From Gremmenia infestans (Eukaryota; Ascomycota; Leotiomycetes; Helotiales; Hamatocanthoscyphaceae), in NCBI GenBank assembly GCA_032629725.1, contig JAFEVB010000015.1:2170001-2234000 (forward strand): a stretch of 64,000 nt of DNA, written 5' to 3'. This document shows, piece after piece, positions 23,013 to 34,357 of the stretch; within the stretch, counting starts at the first letter, position 1; every line of letters begins with the position of its first letter. Below the pieces are notes generated by a model. It ran no database searches, was not told the DNA's origin, and saw nothing but the letters and a program-made list of their open reading frames with translations. Made by a program: the position numbers and the translations under genes.

Positions 23013-24103
23013 AACGCTGTCACACACATGTGGTGAGCAGGTTTCTGGTCTGCTCTTCGCAACGCATGCGTTAGGTACTAATCGATGAGGATCTGACGCC
23101 CAGCGATGGGTTCATCACTGAGGTGAAAATGATGCTGCTAGGACGCCTGCAGTTTGTGGATGTGCCTTGAGTACATTAAGGCAGATGACTTGGTGAGTCA
23201 GTCGAAGACTTTTGTTACGGTTTCGGACATTTGATTTTTGGTGGTGAACTTGACAGGCAGCATAGACAGTAAGCGGTGAGGTTAAACGGTACTATAATAA
23301 TACAGACCTCATTTTCCCGCAACGGGTTGAAAATGCCTTGTTGTGGTCTGTTGTAGAAATGGTGGTCTTTCAACCAAATCATTAAGATATTGAGATGCTT
23401 AGTAATTTCCCGCCGCGGGGATTAAATGCCAAGATGAAACTCCGCCACCACCTTACCTTGTTTAGCCGCTCCTCACTTCAATAAGGCATGGATGGATGAA
23501 TCAGCTGCTATATTATTTGTCCATGTGCTCAACACAGCCTTGCTATTATCCTTGTCACCCCACACCATTTCACATTCTCAGGTATATCTTATCAGGTGTT
23601 GTAGGTTTATGGCTCACGAGTGGCTCGTTAAGATCGTGATCAACAAGCCAAGGACTCCCAGTCTCAGCCCTGCTGACCAAAGGAGAAGGCAGGCCCGCGT
23701 AAGCATATATATGGCTCTGGCAGCCCTGTGAGGGCAAACATTGCTTCATCCATCTCCTCACAAATACATATCAAAAGCAAGCCATCGAAACGCCTCAACG
23801 CACACATACAACCCGCGATCAGTTTCCTGCTGCTCGCCACCACCATCATCAACACGCATATCAGCATCAACATCAGCATCCCGAAATGTTCGGAATATTT
23901 CGTACTATTTGGTGGGAGGTCTATGATCTCTGGGACGGTGTCTTGACCAGGCTAGGAGGTCTACTCATCAAAATGGGCCTCTGAAAATCCTCCATTTTGA
24001 CTTCACAAATCGGGTCCCCGTGGGAGATAATTCTGACCGGGCCTGATATTTCCTGTCGACCTAAACCCTCATAGCTTACTGGAATCCACAGTGAGCTCAG
24101 CGC

Positions 24104-24136
24104 CGGACATTCTACTCATCACAAAAAGAATGTCCG
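24104..24136. repeat. Perfect inverted repeat, 10-bp arms and 13-nt loop
   Basis: The left arm CGGACATTCT (24104-24113) and right arm AGAATGTCCG (24127-24136) are exact reverse complements. Transcribed from either strand this would fold as a stem-loop. It lies 20 bp before a small ATG-initiated frame. Confidence 0.9.
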
Positions 24137-24155
24137 ACCCTGAAAGCGGATTATT

Positions 24156-24416
24156 ATGCGCGCCACGTATACGGGAGGCACTTTCATCTCTGCTCTATAT
24201 TACCCGAGGAACAATATCTGGTCGAAGAGCCTGTACGCGGGGATGACAGGCGGCAGACGAGTGGCTACAGTTTTTGCCGCTGTTGGGGCAATGTACGATA
24301 ATATAGGAATATGGCTTATTGGTTCGCAGGACGATATTAAGCCTGTAATATTAGCAGAATGCATAACATCCATCACTACTTCTCTTCTCCCCTATCATTA
24401 TTTTACAACCATTTGA
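24156..24416 (+). CDS. Doubtful small ORF, 86 aa
   Basis: The frame begins with ATG and its first 70 codons are more GC-rich than the surroundings, reading like a compact Gly/Ala/Ile-rich peptide (RRVATVFAAVGAMYDNIGIW). The rest is low complexity. There is no signal peptide, known motif or clear intron. It may be chance, a decayed exon or a small peptide gene. Confidence 0.15.
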   Translation: MRATYTGGTFISALYYPRNNIWSKSLYAGMTGGRRVATVFAAVGAMYDNIGIWLIGSQDDIKPVILAECITSITTSLLPYHYFTTI

Positions 24417-25620
24417 GGTTTCCTCAGTCCTCAAATTTTCTATTACTATCGCTTATCGATCTGTCCTTTTTGTTCTCTCTGAACTTGATCACCCCAACAT
24501 TACACAAGCTCGTAATATTGCGTCACCACCATATCCTGTGTCACTCACTCGGACACGTGGAAATGAAGATATTGGATGCTGAACTTTTGTTGCAAGTCGC
24601 AAACGAACAGACCGGCGGAAGCCGATGACACCCAATACTTTCCGCCACCAAGTCGGTGTGCGGAGCTCGAGTGCGTTAGATGGGATGGGAGACAAGGATC
24701 CTCCTCCTAATTAATAGGAATGCCTTGGATGTCAAGTGACAGAATCCTGCTGTATGACATTTCTTTCGATCCACGGGTCAAGACACAGTGCCTTATTCTT
24801 ATGTCTAGAGTCTTTGTAGTTGCTCTTAGAGCAAGGTAAGTCACCAAAGGATACAAAATAGTAACAGTCAAGTAATATAGCTAAAAACCGCGAGTACTTA
24901 TAGGGAATATAATCTACGGACCTAGTACAAGATCAAAAGTTACAGCTATAATCGGAGCTGGAGGTGTTGCTGATACCATTGGCGGCTTGCTCGATCAAAG
25001 CGGTGCCCTCCGTGTCTCTGCTGGTCAGAGACGTTGTAATCATTGTAAGGTATGATGGTGCAGGTGCTCGTACGCGCCCACGAAGTTAATCCATAGAGAA
25101 TTGTTATGGACATGGACCAACCACAGTCTGGGAAAATGGACGCATTCTGGAGCTCGCTACAAGTCACAGGAGAGATTATTGTTTACCCAGGACCACCAGC
25201 TGCTGAACGAAGAACAAGTATCGCCGTTGAATATCTGGGCTAGGGTTGCAAGTCCATTGGCTGTTCAACAACGAATTATCGATGTCCTTCTGCAATTCAA
25301 ATTCCTCAAGACGTCCGAATGCCATGTATAGGAATACAATAGAACTAATACCAGTACCAAATCCTCGAATTCTTAGGCTTTACCAATTATGCATGTATTG
25401 ACTTCTGAGGCTTGGATCGGTTACGAATGTGATGCTTAAATTCCCATGTGTTTATTCATTCACGTAATGTGCTTCTATGGATATAGCCACAATTGTAGGT
25501 TACTAAATACTTAGGGGGGCTTGAGTTGTGACATCCTGATCATGCACGTGACAATTCTGTTCTGCAGCTTGAAGATCCGCGAATATTTCAAATGAAGATA
25601 TACTTCGTATGATAAAAGGA

Positions 25621-25926
25621 GAGATCAGAGTATGAAAGAAGAGGCTGTGGCCGCTTAAACGTTACTTGGTGCACAATAGCCTAATATACTTCTAGATTTT
25701 TGCGGACAGTGCATAAAGCAACCTTGTGAAGTAAAATAAAACTTATAAGCTTTAGCAAAACTAAAACGAACTTACTAATAGAGATTAGAGTATAATACAA
25801 GAGGCTATAGCCGCTTAAACGTTACTTGATGCACTATGATTTTACTATACTTCTGGATTTTTGCGGATAATACATAAAGCAGCCTCGTAAAGTCACACAA
25901 AACCTAAAAGCTTCAGCGAAATCGAA
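25621..25926. repeat. Imperfect tandem duplication with a 160-bp period
   Basis: Copy A (about 25621-25770) and copy B (about 25781-25926) align almost end to end. The first 54 bp differ at 7 positions. The shared core includes CCGCTTAAACGTTACTTG, and both contain GGATTTTTGCGGA-like sequence in their middle. Most differences are C/T or G/A changes, in both directions. It does not code for anything visible and is probably a remnant of a repeat mutated after duplication. Confidence 0.85.
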
Positions 25927-26671
25927 TTATCATTATCGCGCTAGAAAACATAATCCCGAAAGCTGTTCCTTGTATCTTAAAATAACTTTTCGGGCGATAC
26001 AGAGCGAAATCCTGATTTTGTTTCAGGGTTGAGGGTGGATTTGTACTGTAGTCCCAGCCACGCGAAAAAGTCAACACCAACCTCCCTAAATATAACATAA
26101 CACGCGGCACAACATAACACATACTTGGAGATGAATTCTTAATCTTTGTATTCTGTGATCAAAACATACAACAGACCGTTTCCAGCTTTCATCTGATCAG
26201 TTCCATTAAAAGTTTGGATTCCCCGAAACATACCAGAATAATACCGCCAATCACCGACTCGAGAACTTACCGAAGGCTCGGGCGACCGTACCTCGTTGAC
26301 CGATAACGATCTTCATTATTCAAGGTGCACAAGAATCACAACACAACCAACGTACGGTTCGATATTCTTACCGCTTTTGTGTTTCGGTTCTATCGAATAC
26401 TAGAGGACTAGACGAGACTATTTCATCTGCATCTCTCGGTTCTTCTTTCTCTCCTGTCTTCCATTCTGCATCAACAGATCCGCTTGGTCCTTCACCTCCG
26501 ACACAAAGTGGGACGACGCATGAACATCATCGAAGACCGACTAGGATACCAGCGGACGCCGATTTGATATACCTACGCGGAACTACGCCTCTTCCACGAA
26601 TCCAGCCCAAAGGGGAGGTAGTAGGGACAATTGATGCAAATCTGACCAGGGGCTTCCATCCACACTTCACA

Positions 26672-28617
26672 ATGCAAAACACTCCTTCCACAAGCTTCGA
26701 GCCTTTCTCCTCCAGATCTCTCCCCAAACCATCGCATCAAAGAACGCTCTCCGTCGCCAATACTCCGGGCGCATCAAGAGATTCGTCATTGCAGAAAGTA
26801 TGGGCCGATGATTACTATGCGGAGGACTTTGCTGGCGGAATAGCTTTATCATTCGAACAAGGCATCCCTTCTCCCCCTGCGCTCGCAGCCCTGCCTCGAA
26901 GCATTCCTCTCTCTGCGGAAGAGGAATCACAACCAGCACGCCAACCTCGAACCCATCAACGCTCACTTACGGACTTACTGCCTTTTCGAACACCCCGTCC
27001 AGACTCGAAGTCTCCGGAACGAAGCCCGGTGAAGCAGAGAATCGAGGACGAATTCATGTCTACCCTTACGGGCGACCGAGACGGCTTGATAAAGGTTGCT
27101 GATAAATCGAAAGGTGGGCTGGCCTCTTGGTTTACAGGATCTTCTGCCCCAGTTGCTCTAGGCGTCCCTGTTGGCGAAAAGGAGCTTCCACCTCCCCCCT
27201 CAATATCTTCTTCAAGGTCCGCATCCCCAGAACGACAACCTGGGAAGCTCCAAAAACGGCCTACGCTGCAGACGATGGATTCCACAAGCAGTGTAAGCAC
27301 GACGCAATCGAAACCACAGACATCTAGGTTCAACTTCTTCTCTCCGAAAACGCCCATCAAGAACACTATCCAGCTCCCTGCAGACGTAAGAATCCCATAT
27401 ATTAGCACCTTCACATGTCTAGGAGCTGCAAGGATCTTTAGAGCTTTTGCCTTGAGGATGTCGCAGCTCCTCAGTCATTATCCCCCCCTAAACCTTGAAG
27501 CAATGACTGACTTTTTGTCTCCATAGATGATGAATGATGACGAATTCCTTTCCCTTGATGTTACCCAGGCTCTCTTTCCACAAGGAAATGCCCAAGATCC
27601 CTTCTCGCCAGCGGCGTTCAAGAATCTTCTCATGAATGCAGAAGGAATCCTGCTCAAGCTACAGACGGCATACAAACTTCGCACGCTATCCCTCCATGAA
27701 CTCAGCGCGGACAAATCCGCCATCGAAGAAGAGCTAGAAGAAGCATCAACCCGGGCAACAAGTCTGCGGACGCAACTTGAGGATATGGCTTCAAGGGTTT
27801 CAGAGCAAGATGCCAAGGTTGCTGATTTAACAGCACAACTCGAGAGAGAAAAACAGGCCAGGATAGCGGAGAAAGAAGCAAGGGAGAAATCAATTGCGCT
27901 GATCCAAGGGAATGCAAGAGATTCAAGAAGAAGCTACAATGAGGTGCCCGATATTTTGAGCGAGGATCTTGGCATATCAAACGCACATGGGAAACAGAAG
28001 AAATGGCGAGGTAAGAATGACCACTATCCGAAATATCTCCTTTTCTAGCATTCAAGATTTACAAGAGAGGTTTCTGGAGCTTCTAACTCGGATTCCTAAG
28101 ATTGTCTCAAAGCTCTTGGAACATTATCCTTACTCCTACTTCCGCACAAAGCTAACTCGTTTTCTTTGCAGGCTCAGCTGATCTCAGCACCGAAGGCGAT
28201 TCAGACACTGAGTCCGAATCTGTATTCTCGCGTTCCCGCTCGCCAACTTTTACGACCGCCTCGGTTTCGACTATGGCGAGCACCCCTGAATTGGGGCAGG
28301 CAGAGTTTGCACGTATGGTTTCGAATACAAATCTGGCTTCACAGCGACCAAGAATATCTTTGCAACAAAAGAGCACGTTTCAGAAGTTCTTGCAGGGCAT
28401 TACACCAGCTGTTGTTGAGGAGGAAGATGACTTTGGTGGCATTGGAATGGGAGTCGATGGATGCACCAATTGCCGGGGCAAAGATGCAAGTGTTGCTTGG
28501 GATACTGTCGGTTTACTACGCGCGGAGAACAGAGGTTTGAAAGAACAAGTAGGGATATTAGAAGGTGGGGTCGATGGTGCTTTGGCGTTTTGCTACACGA
28601 TGTCTCATTCTGAGTGA
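26672..28617 (+). CDS. Three-exon coiled-coil protein, conserved-looking but unnamed
   Basis: Exons are 26672-27385, 27527-28010 and 28172-28617, giving 547 aa; the introns are 141 and 161 nt with GTAAGA donors. Residues 1-235 are Ser/Pro-rich and disordered, with a folded-looking VWADDYYAEDFAGGIALSFE and GLASWFTGS. Exon 2 encodes LMNAEGILLKLQTAYKLRTL and a long coiled coil (about 290-370). Exon 3 has an acidic Ser tract, then QKSTFQKFLQGITP and a C-terminal block with CTNCRGKDASVAWDTVGLL and RAENRGLKEQV. The clean in-phase joins and the compact ends suggest a real conserved fungal protein, probably a scaffold. The frame is open upstream of 26672 without an ATG, so an extra 5' exon is possible. 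Confidence 0.75.
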
Positions 28618-29725
28618 GTGATTGATACCCGAATGGTTTATACAGAAGACGGCGTTTCAGACTGGGAATTCATTGTGGTACAGCTAGGATCGATTCCAGC
28701 ATGGCCCAGGCGTCCATCTAGATGAAATAGATATTGAGTAGTGGTTACACGGTACGCAGAAACCTTTTTGGTTAGAATACATTTTCAACGATCAATTCCT
28801 ACCCTTGCTGTGTTGAGTGTTCCGTCCAGACCTCAGCTATTATATGCGGCCAATCTGAATCTGCTACCTAAGAGTCCAGTCTGACCAACGCGGGACGCTG
28901 GGCTACTTTGTTTACTACCCAGCCCAGTAGGTATGCTGAGGTATAAGTGGGGTAACTATAGTAGCGTATGGCTACGGGTGGCGCTTTCAAGCTCAATTCA
29001 GGGGCGACTGGAAGCGAGCTCTCAGGGGCTCACCTCGCCCCGCTAGTCTATTGCAGAACATCTACAGTAAACATATTCAAAAGAGACGGTTCAGCAAGGT
29101 ACTATTTCTCTGTACAATAAGTTTTCAAACCCGAGCAGAGAATTCCAAGGTCATAGCTAATTACTACTTGCACTATAAATATAAAATAAAAACCCATCTT
29201 ACTCGTATTCAGGCTAAGCGGGCAACCTAGCGTCACGGCACCCACCTGCCATATTCGAACCGCCAAGCAATGTTTCTTCTTCCCTCACCTTAACATCACC
29301 ATTTACTCTTGATATCACGTTCTTCGTCAATATGCACGGTGCCGATGTAAGGGTCCGTACCAACATAGGTGCAGAAATGCATTTTAAGCAAGTACCCATG
29401 GACAACACATTGTTATCACTTTCAGAAGCGGAGTCCTACCCAATGACAACTCTCCGAGAATTATATCGCATTTCTCCACATTTAGGGCAATAAATCCCTC
29501 CCTTTCTTATCGACTTGGCAAGGAAGATCCGCATGCCGATATTCACCCCATGCATGTTGCTTTTAATAACCCCGCCTTACTTATCCATATTAAGAAGGTG
29601 TACCTGCAGCTGCTTTATTTTCTGGGACGATACATGAAGCTAGGAGTCGATAACATACATAAACACGCCCATCCCATGCCACTGGGATCTTTCCCAGGTC
29701 TAGATTTCCTTCCTGCAAAGTCACC
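28618..29725. other. Intergenic stretch upstream of the S41 peptidase
   Basis: No gene seen. A TTCGAACC word near 29255 resembles a tRNA B box on the minus strand, but no matching A box or acceptor stem was found. Confidence 0.5.
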
Positions 29726-32279
29726 ATGTTGCACGTCTTCACCACTCTCCTCCTGGCCACCTTGGTTTCGGGATCATGCAATGCAGATAATTGCCTTCGC
29801 GCCATGAGAGCAACTCAGACACCAGGTCGTCTCCAGGCTGCTCAATCGTTCTGTGCTACTTTCACCCAGAGCTCCGTGGCTGCCACGGCCATTCCGACGT
29901 ATGCTGCTGAGGCTTGCACGCTGGATCAATATGGGAATCAAACTTTCAGAATTTCGAGCGCCTGTAGCTGCATTGCGGCATCTACAACATCAGTCACAAG
30001 TACGTCTAGTACTTCGAGTACTTCGAGTAGTTCTAGTGTAACTGGAGGCGCGTGTGCAACTGTGAGTAGTCTAGCCGCTGCCCAAAGAGCTGCTTCTCCA
30101 GCTGGTAGGTTTCTGTTCCATCAAATGAAAGTCGACGAGGTTGACAAAATTAGCAACCCCAACTGTCGCAGCATCATTGGCATATGACTGCCTAGATTCA
30201 GTTCCATTGAATAAAGACGCAGCTCTTGCTTTGGTGGACTCTATGGAACCGTATCTGGAATGGCAGTCAGACTCTGCATACAAGAAAGATCCCCCGCCAA
30301 ATTACTTTTACCCCCCTCATGACATTTTCGGGTACCTTGCTTCAGTAAAAGCAAATCTGGAAAATAATGTCTATCCCAACGAATATGAGTTTCAGGCAGA
30401 TTTATACAACGTATTTGCAAAGGCTCATGACGGACATTTTGTTTTCTACCCTGATGCCCTTACCGAAGCTATTGAATGGGGCAGACAACGATCTCTAATT
30501 TCAGTCAGCACGGATACATTCTCGATTCCTCAAATTTATCTCTATGGTTCGTAATTATAATACATTGAATCGGATCAGGTTACTAACTCGGGGTATAGAG
30601 GACGCGACTTCTTGTCCAGCCACTGCTTCTGTGGTTACTCAAGTCAACGGCATCGATGCTGCCACTTATGTAGCTGACTTTGCCTACACCTCTTCATTTA
30701 ATCAAGACGCTGATGCCGCTTATAATACCATGTTCTTCGAAAAAGCCTTTGTTGCAGGTGCTATTTCGAAGGGCTATTTTTCGGGTGGGGGCCGAATGAG
30801 GTAGGTTTAAGATCTCTTCCTCCAATTTTTCCCGATCCTTGACTAAACATAATCAGATACATCTATCCTGGTGCAAATACCACATTTACCTTTGAGAATG
30901 GAACTGTTCTCACTCTAGAGAACGTCGGAAAGGTGAAAGGAGATTTCACTGGGGTTACTGATGGTCCAAGTTTCTACACCAAGTTCTGTTCGGGTTCAAG
31001 CAGCGAAGATGGAGCAGCCGATGCCCTCAGTGCTACCGATGCTGCTGATGTAGTTGACCCTGGATACCCAACTCCCATCGATATCACAGGTGATGGAATC
31101 GTCTCTGGATATTACCTGGATGGAACAGGATTCGAAGATGTCGCTGTGATCAGTCTTTTAGCTTTCGAGTCAGAGTCACCGCTTGAGTTTCAACAGACTA
31201 CTCAGAAGTTCTTCGCCGATGCCATCAAGGCTGGAAAGACCAAGCTTGTGATTGACCTTAGTGCGAATGGTGGAGGCTATATTCTTCAAGGATACGACCT
31301 TTTCCGGCAATTGTTCCCACAGATCCTCCAAGATGGGTTCTCGCGGCTTCGGGAAAGTGACAGCTTACTTGCAATTTCCAAAATCTTTTCTGATTCTATT
31401 CCGTCCGACTACAATCCAAACACCGCATCTGCCGAAATCATTTCCCTTTACGAAAGCTTTCCAAACTACCGATATGATCTTAACTTGCTTAATCAGCCAT
31501 TTCAGTCTTTCAATGAAAAGTTCGCTGCGCATGTGTTCAAGTCCGACGATTTTACCGATATTCTAAGATGGAACCTAGATGATCCTCTTACTACAAGCAA
31601 CGAAACCTTCGGGCTAGGCATAGACATCACTGGTTACGGAAGCCGCAAGAACTTCACCCAGCCTTTCGAACCCGATAATATAATTATGTTGATGGATGGA
31701 TATTGTGCATCGACGTGTACTCTGTTCGCCGAGATGATGCGTATACAAGGGAATGTCAAGACGATTGCAATGGGTGGCCGACCACAGACTGGTGGCATTC
31801 AAGGAGTGGGTGGTATCAAGGGAGCTCAAATCCTAGCCTGGGGAGAAATATATGCCAATGCACAAGAGGCTTTGTCTCTAGGCCTTGCGACACCCGAGGA
31901 AACAGCAGCGCTACAGCGTTTCTCAGATCTACCCGTCAACCGAAGTTCGAGCAGCGGAATCAACATCAGAGACCAGATCCTGCGGGGTAATCTGAATGAC
32001 GGCGTGCCGGCCCAATATGTTACCGAGGTGGCAGATTGTAGGTTGTACTACACACTGCCTATGATCACCAACGTCACGGAGCTTTGGAAGGGTGCTGCGA
32101 GCGCTGCGTTCAACGGCGGGAGCTGTGCTGCTGGAAGTTTGCCGAAGAGGGAAGCTGGTATGAGTATGGGTAGTAAGAGGTCTGTGGTTTCGCAACCCGC
32201 TGCACGACATGTGGTTAAGAAGGAGATTAAGAAAGACGAACGGTGGAGCTTAAGACATGGCAGGAAAGTCATCGCGTAG
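29726..32279 (+). CDS. Secreted S41-family serine peptidase (CPAF-like)
   Basis: Exons 29726-30104, 30154-30546, 30599-30800 and 30857-32279 give 798 aa; the introns are 49, 52 and 56 nt. A signal peptide (about 1-17) precedes a Cys-containing domain, a Thr/Ser linker (about 90-110) and a short module before the peptidase region. AKAHDGHFVFYPDAL holds the probable catalytic His, KLVIDLSANGGGYILQGYDLF is the conserved strand-loop of the domain, and MLMDGYCASTCTLFAEMMR holds the probable nucleophile Ser. The layout recalls fungal S41 proteins distantly related to tail-specific proteases and chlamydial CPAF. It should act outside the cell or in the secretory path. Some S41 proteins process ribosomal-peptide precursors, but no such partner genes are in this window. 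Confidence 0.87.
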
Positions 32280-33556
32280 ACGAAAAGGTCAATGCGAAAA
32301 CTTCGCCTAGCTGCGACGTTGGAGTAATACATGGAGTATTAAGGGGAATAGAGAGGGGGTATGGCACGTGCAAAAGTTTTACAATATACGACGTAATAAT
32401 AATTTGTTCGATCAAAGGCTTGGAATTGCAGAACAAAAGTAATACAATACTTATACATTCGCGATTATCTCAAGCTCACAACATCAAGCAAATCTTGTCA
32501 CGAAGAAACAAACTTCTTATTCATCGGACGAACTGCTTTGTGCAGACTCACGCACACTAGCTAATGGACATAAAGCCTACCAAGCTGGCTACCATTCGCA
32601 AGACGACAATGTCCCATTTGTTATATTCTGCACAAAACAGCAATCAGGAAATACCCCAGAAACTCTCGACAATCTGTTTCTTTACCGAGGGAAATAGGTT
32701 AGATAGGAAGAACACCTTTTCGACTAATTTTTTCCATGAACTGTGCCAGCGTAGCGATTAATCCAAGTAAACTAACTCCCGAAACTACATCATGCCGGTT
32801 ATGTATACGCTGACAACTTTATAGTGAGAGGAGACGACGCTGGTGGGGAGGCGGAAGACGGAGAGCGATATGGATTCACGGATTCCGTTGGATGACGGGA
32901 AACATACCCAGATCAAAATCCCGACACTTTAATGTCATTCGCACAAGCACTTCAATTGAAGAACTGGTTTTGGGATACGGGACTTGCAGAGAGCCCTAAA
33001 AATAGATGGAATACAATGCAAGGAACTGAGGATGGAAAAGAAAAAATCGAGGTTCAGGGACTGACGGAACCTGCGTAGCTACTTTTTATCAAGAGCTTCC
33101 AACATATTCATAGTTCTACTTGATTCTTTATATATTATACTACAAACAGTGATGTGAGGGGTTTTTTATTCAAGATTAATACAAATATAGCCTCACTTTC
33201 AATTTTATCCCTACTTTGCGAAGTTCGTCAATTAGAAGCTATTCTCTATATACACTTAAAGATACGTAACTCTGCTATAATAATAAAGAAAGACGCGATA
33301 ATATATCAACCAATCACACCATACCTCGTGCAACCCCGAAGGATGATTGATGTGTCGTAGCATAGCCATAGTGGCTTTTTCATACGCATTATACCGGGGC
33401 GGGGTTATAATTCCAATCCTGAATATTAACACCGTATCCTCAGGCTTTCATAATTGCGCTCTATAGGTAGCCGCTTATCATTTATGAAGAAAACTTTTGA
33501 TATAAGTCCCGAGACTTCAATTGCAGTTAATCAACCAAGCTAGTAAATTCTTTCTA
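32280..33556. other. Intergenic stretch between convergent genes, AT-rich on the right
   Basis: No gene seen. From about 33.1 kb the sequence becomes AT-rich and would encode only low-complexity peptides. It holds the 3' flanks of the S41 peptidase and the aldolase genes. Confidence 0.5.
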
Positions 33557-34357
33557 TCAATATCCTCCTCCAGCTACTTCAATTGGCGGCATCACCTTCA
33601 CCTGTACCTTCTCCTCCCCAATTCCCCTTTTCTTCGCCTCCTCGAGGATAGCTTCTGTCGCCGTAGCCCCTACCCTCGTAACGCCTAAAGCCCTAACCCT
33701 CAGCAAGTCGTCCAGCGTCCGCACCCCACCAGCAGCCTTAATCTGCACTCCCTTCTTTGCATTTTCTCTCATCAGTTTCAGATGTGGCAAAGTTGCCCCT
33801 TTGTAGTTATATGATCCATCCTGTTGCTTCACGAACCCATACCCTGTACTCGTCTTCACGAACGCGACCCCAACTTCATTACAGATCTCGCAGAGCTTCA
33901 CAATGTCTACTTCCTTCAGGTAGTCATTCTCAAAAATGACTTTCAGAATCGCCCCTTCTGCGGTGACCGCCTCGTTAATAGCCTTGATTTCCGATTCCAC
34001 GTACGACCAATTCCCACCCAACGCTTTGCCAATGTTGATCACCATGTCGATTTCTTTTCCACCTGCCTGGGCAGCCTTTGTTGCTTCGAAAACTTTGACT
34101 TCAGTTGTGCTATTGCCGGCAGGGAATCCGATGACAGGACAGACAGCAACCCCAGTTCCTTTGAGTGCGGCAAGTGCTTGTGGAATCGCGTAAGGCTTTA
34201 CGCAGGCGGTGGCAACTTTGTATTTTGCAGCGATTGCGAGGCCGGCTGCAATTTCGCTGTCCGTCATTGTTGGGTGCAGGAGCGAATGGTCGATCATTTT
34301 GGCTAGGTCAGAGAGCGACACAGATATAGTGGAGGGGAATGTGATTGAGGACGCCAT
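33557..34357 (-). CDS. deoC: Deoxyribose-phosphate aldolase (EC 4.1.2.4)
   Basis: One exon encodes 266 aa from ATG 34357; the frame runs 19 codons further up only from a TTG. The enzyme splits 2-deoxyribose 5-phosphate into acetaldehyde and glyceraldehyde 3-phosphate. The class I signature is complete: KEIDMVINIG (about 101-110) with the catalytic Asp, VAFVKTSTGYG with the Schiff-base Lys at about 168, and IKAAGGVRT with the second Lys at about 207. The length matches the family. It diverges from a zinc alcohol dehydrogenase, which may use the acetaldehyde; that link is inferred. It acts in the cytosol in deoxynucleoside salvage or breakdown. The symbol follows the bacterial name. Confidence 0.95.
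   Translation of the reverse strand: MASSITFPSTISVSLSDLAKMIDHSLLHPTMTDSEIAAGLAIAAKYKVATACVKPYAIPQALAALKGTGVAVCPVIGFPAGNSTTEVKVFEATKAAQAGGKEIDMVINIGKALGGNWSYVESEIKAINEAVTAEGAILKVIFENDYLKEVDIVKLCEICNEVGVAFVKTSTGYGFVKQQDGSYNYKGATLPHLKLMRENAKKGVQIKAAGGVRTLDDLLRVRALGVTRVGATATEAILEEAKKRGIGEEKVQVKVMPPIEVAGGGY

Larger units (their letters stand above)
23013..26671. other. Gene-poor 3.7-kb stretch with a hairpin and an imperfect tandem duplication
   Basis: No supported gene. The only frame with any coding look is a short one at 24156. The right third is AT-rich and contains a duplicated segment (25621-25926). Upstream of the next gene a frame stays open from about 26300 without an ATG, so an unseen first exon may lie near 26.3-26.5 kb. 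Confidence 0.5.

Noticed and set aside
29220..29290. Possible tRNA on the minus strand (B-box-like GGTTCGAATA)
   Set aside because: No A box, anticodon arm or paired acceptor stem could be placed.
29726..32279. A ribosomal-peptide (dikaritin-type) cluster around the S41 peptidase
   Set aside because: No precursor with repeated cores and no UstYa-like oxidase was seen in the neighbouring genes.
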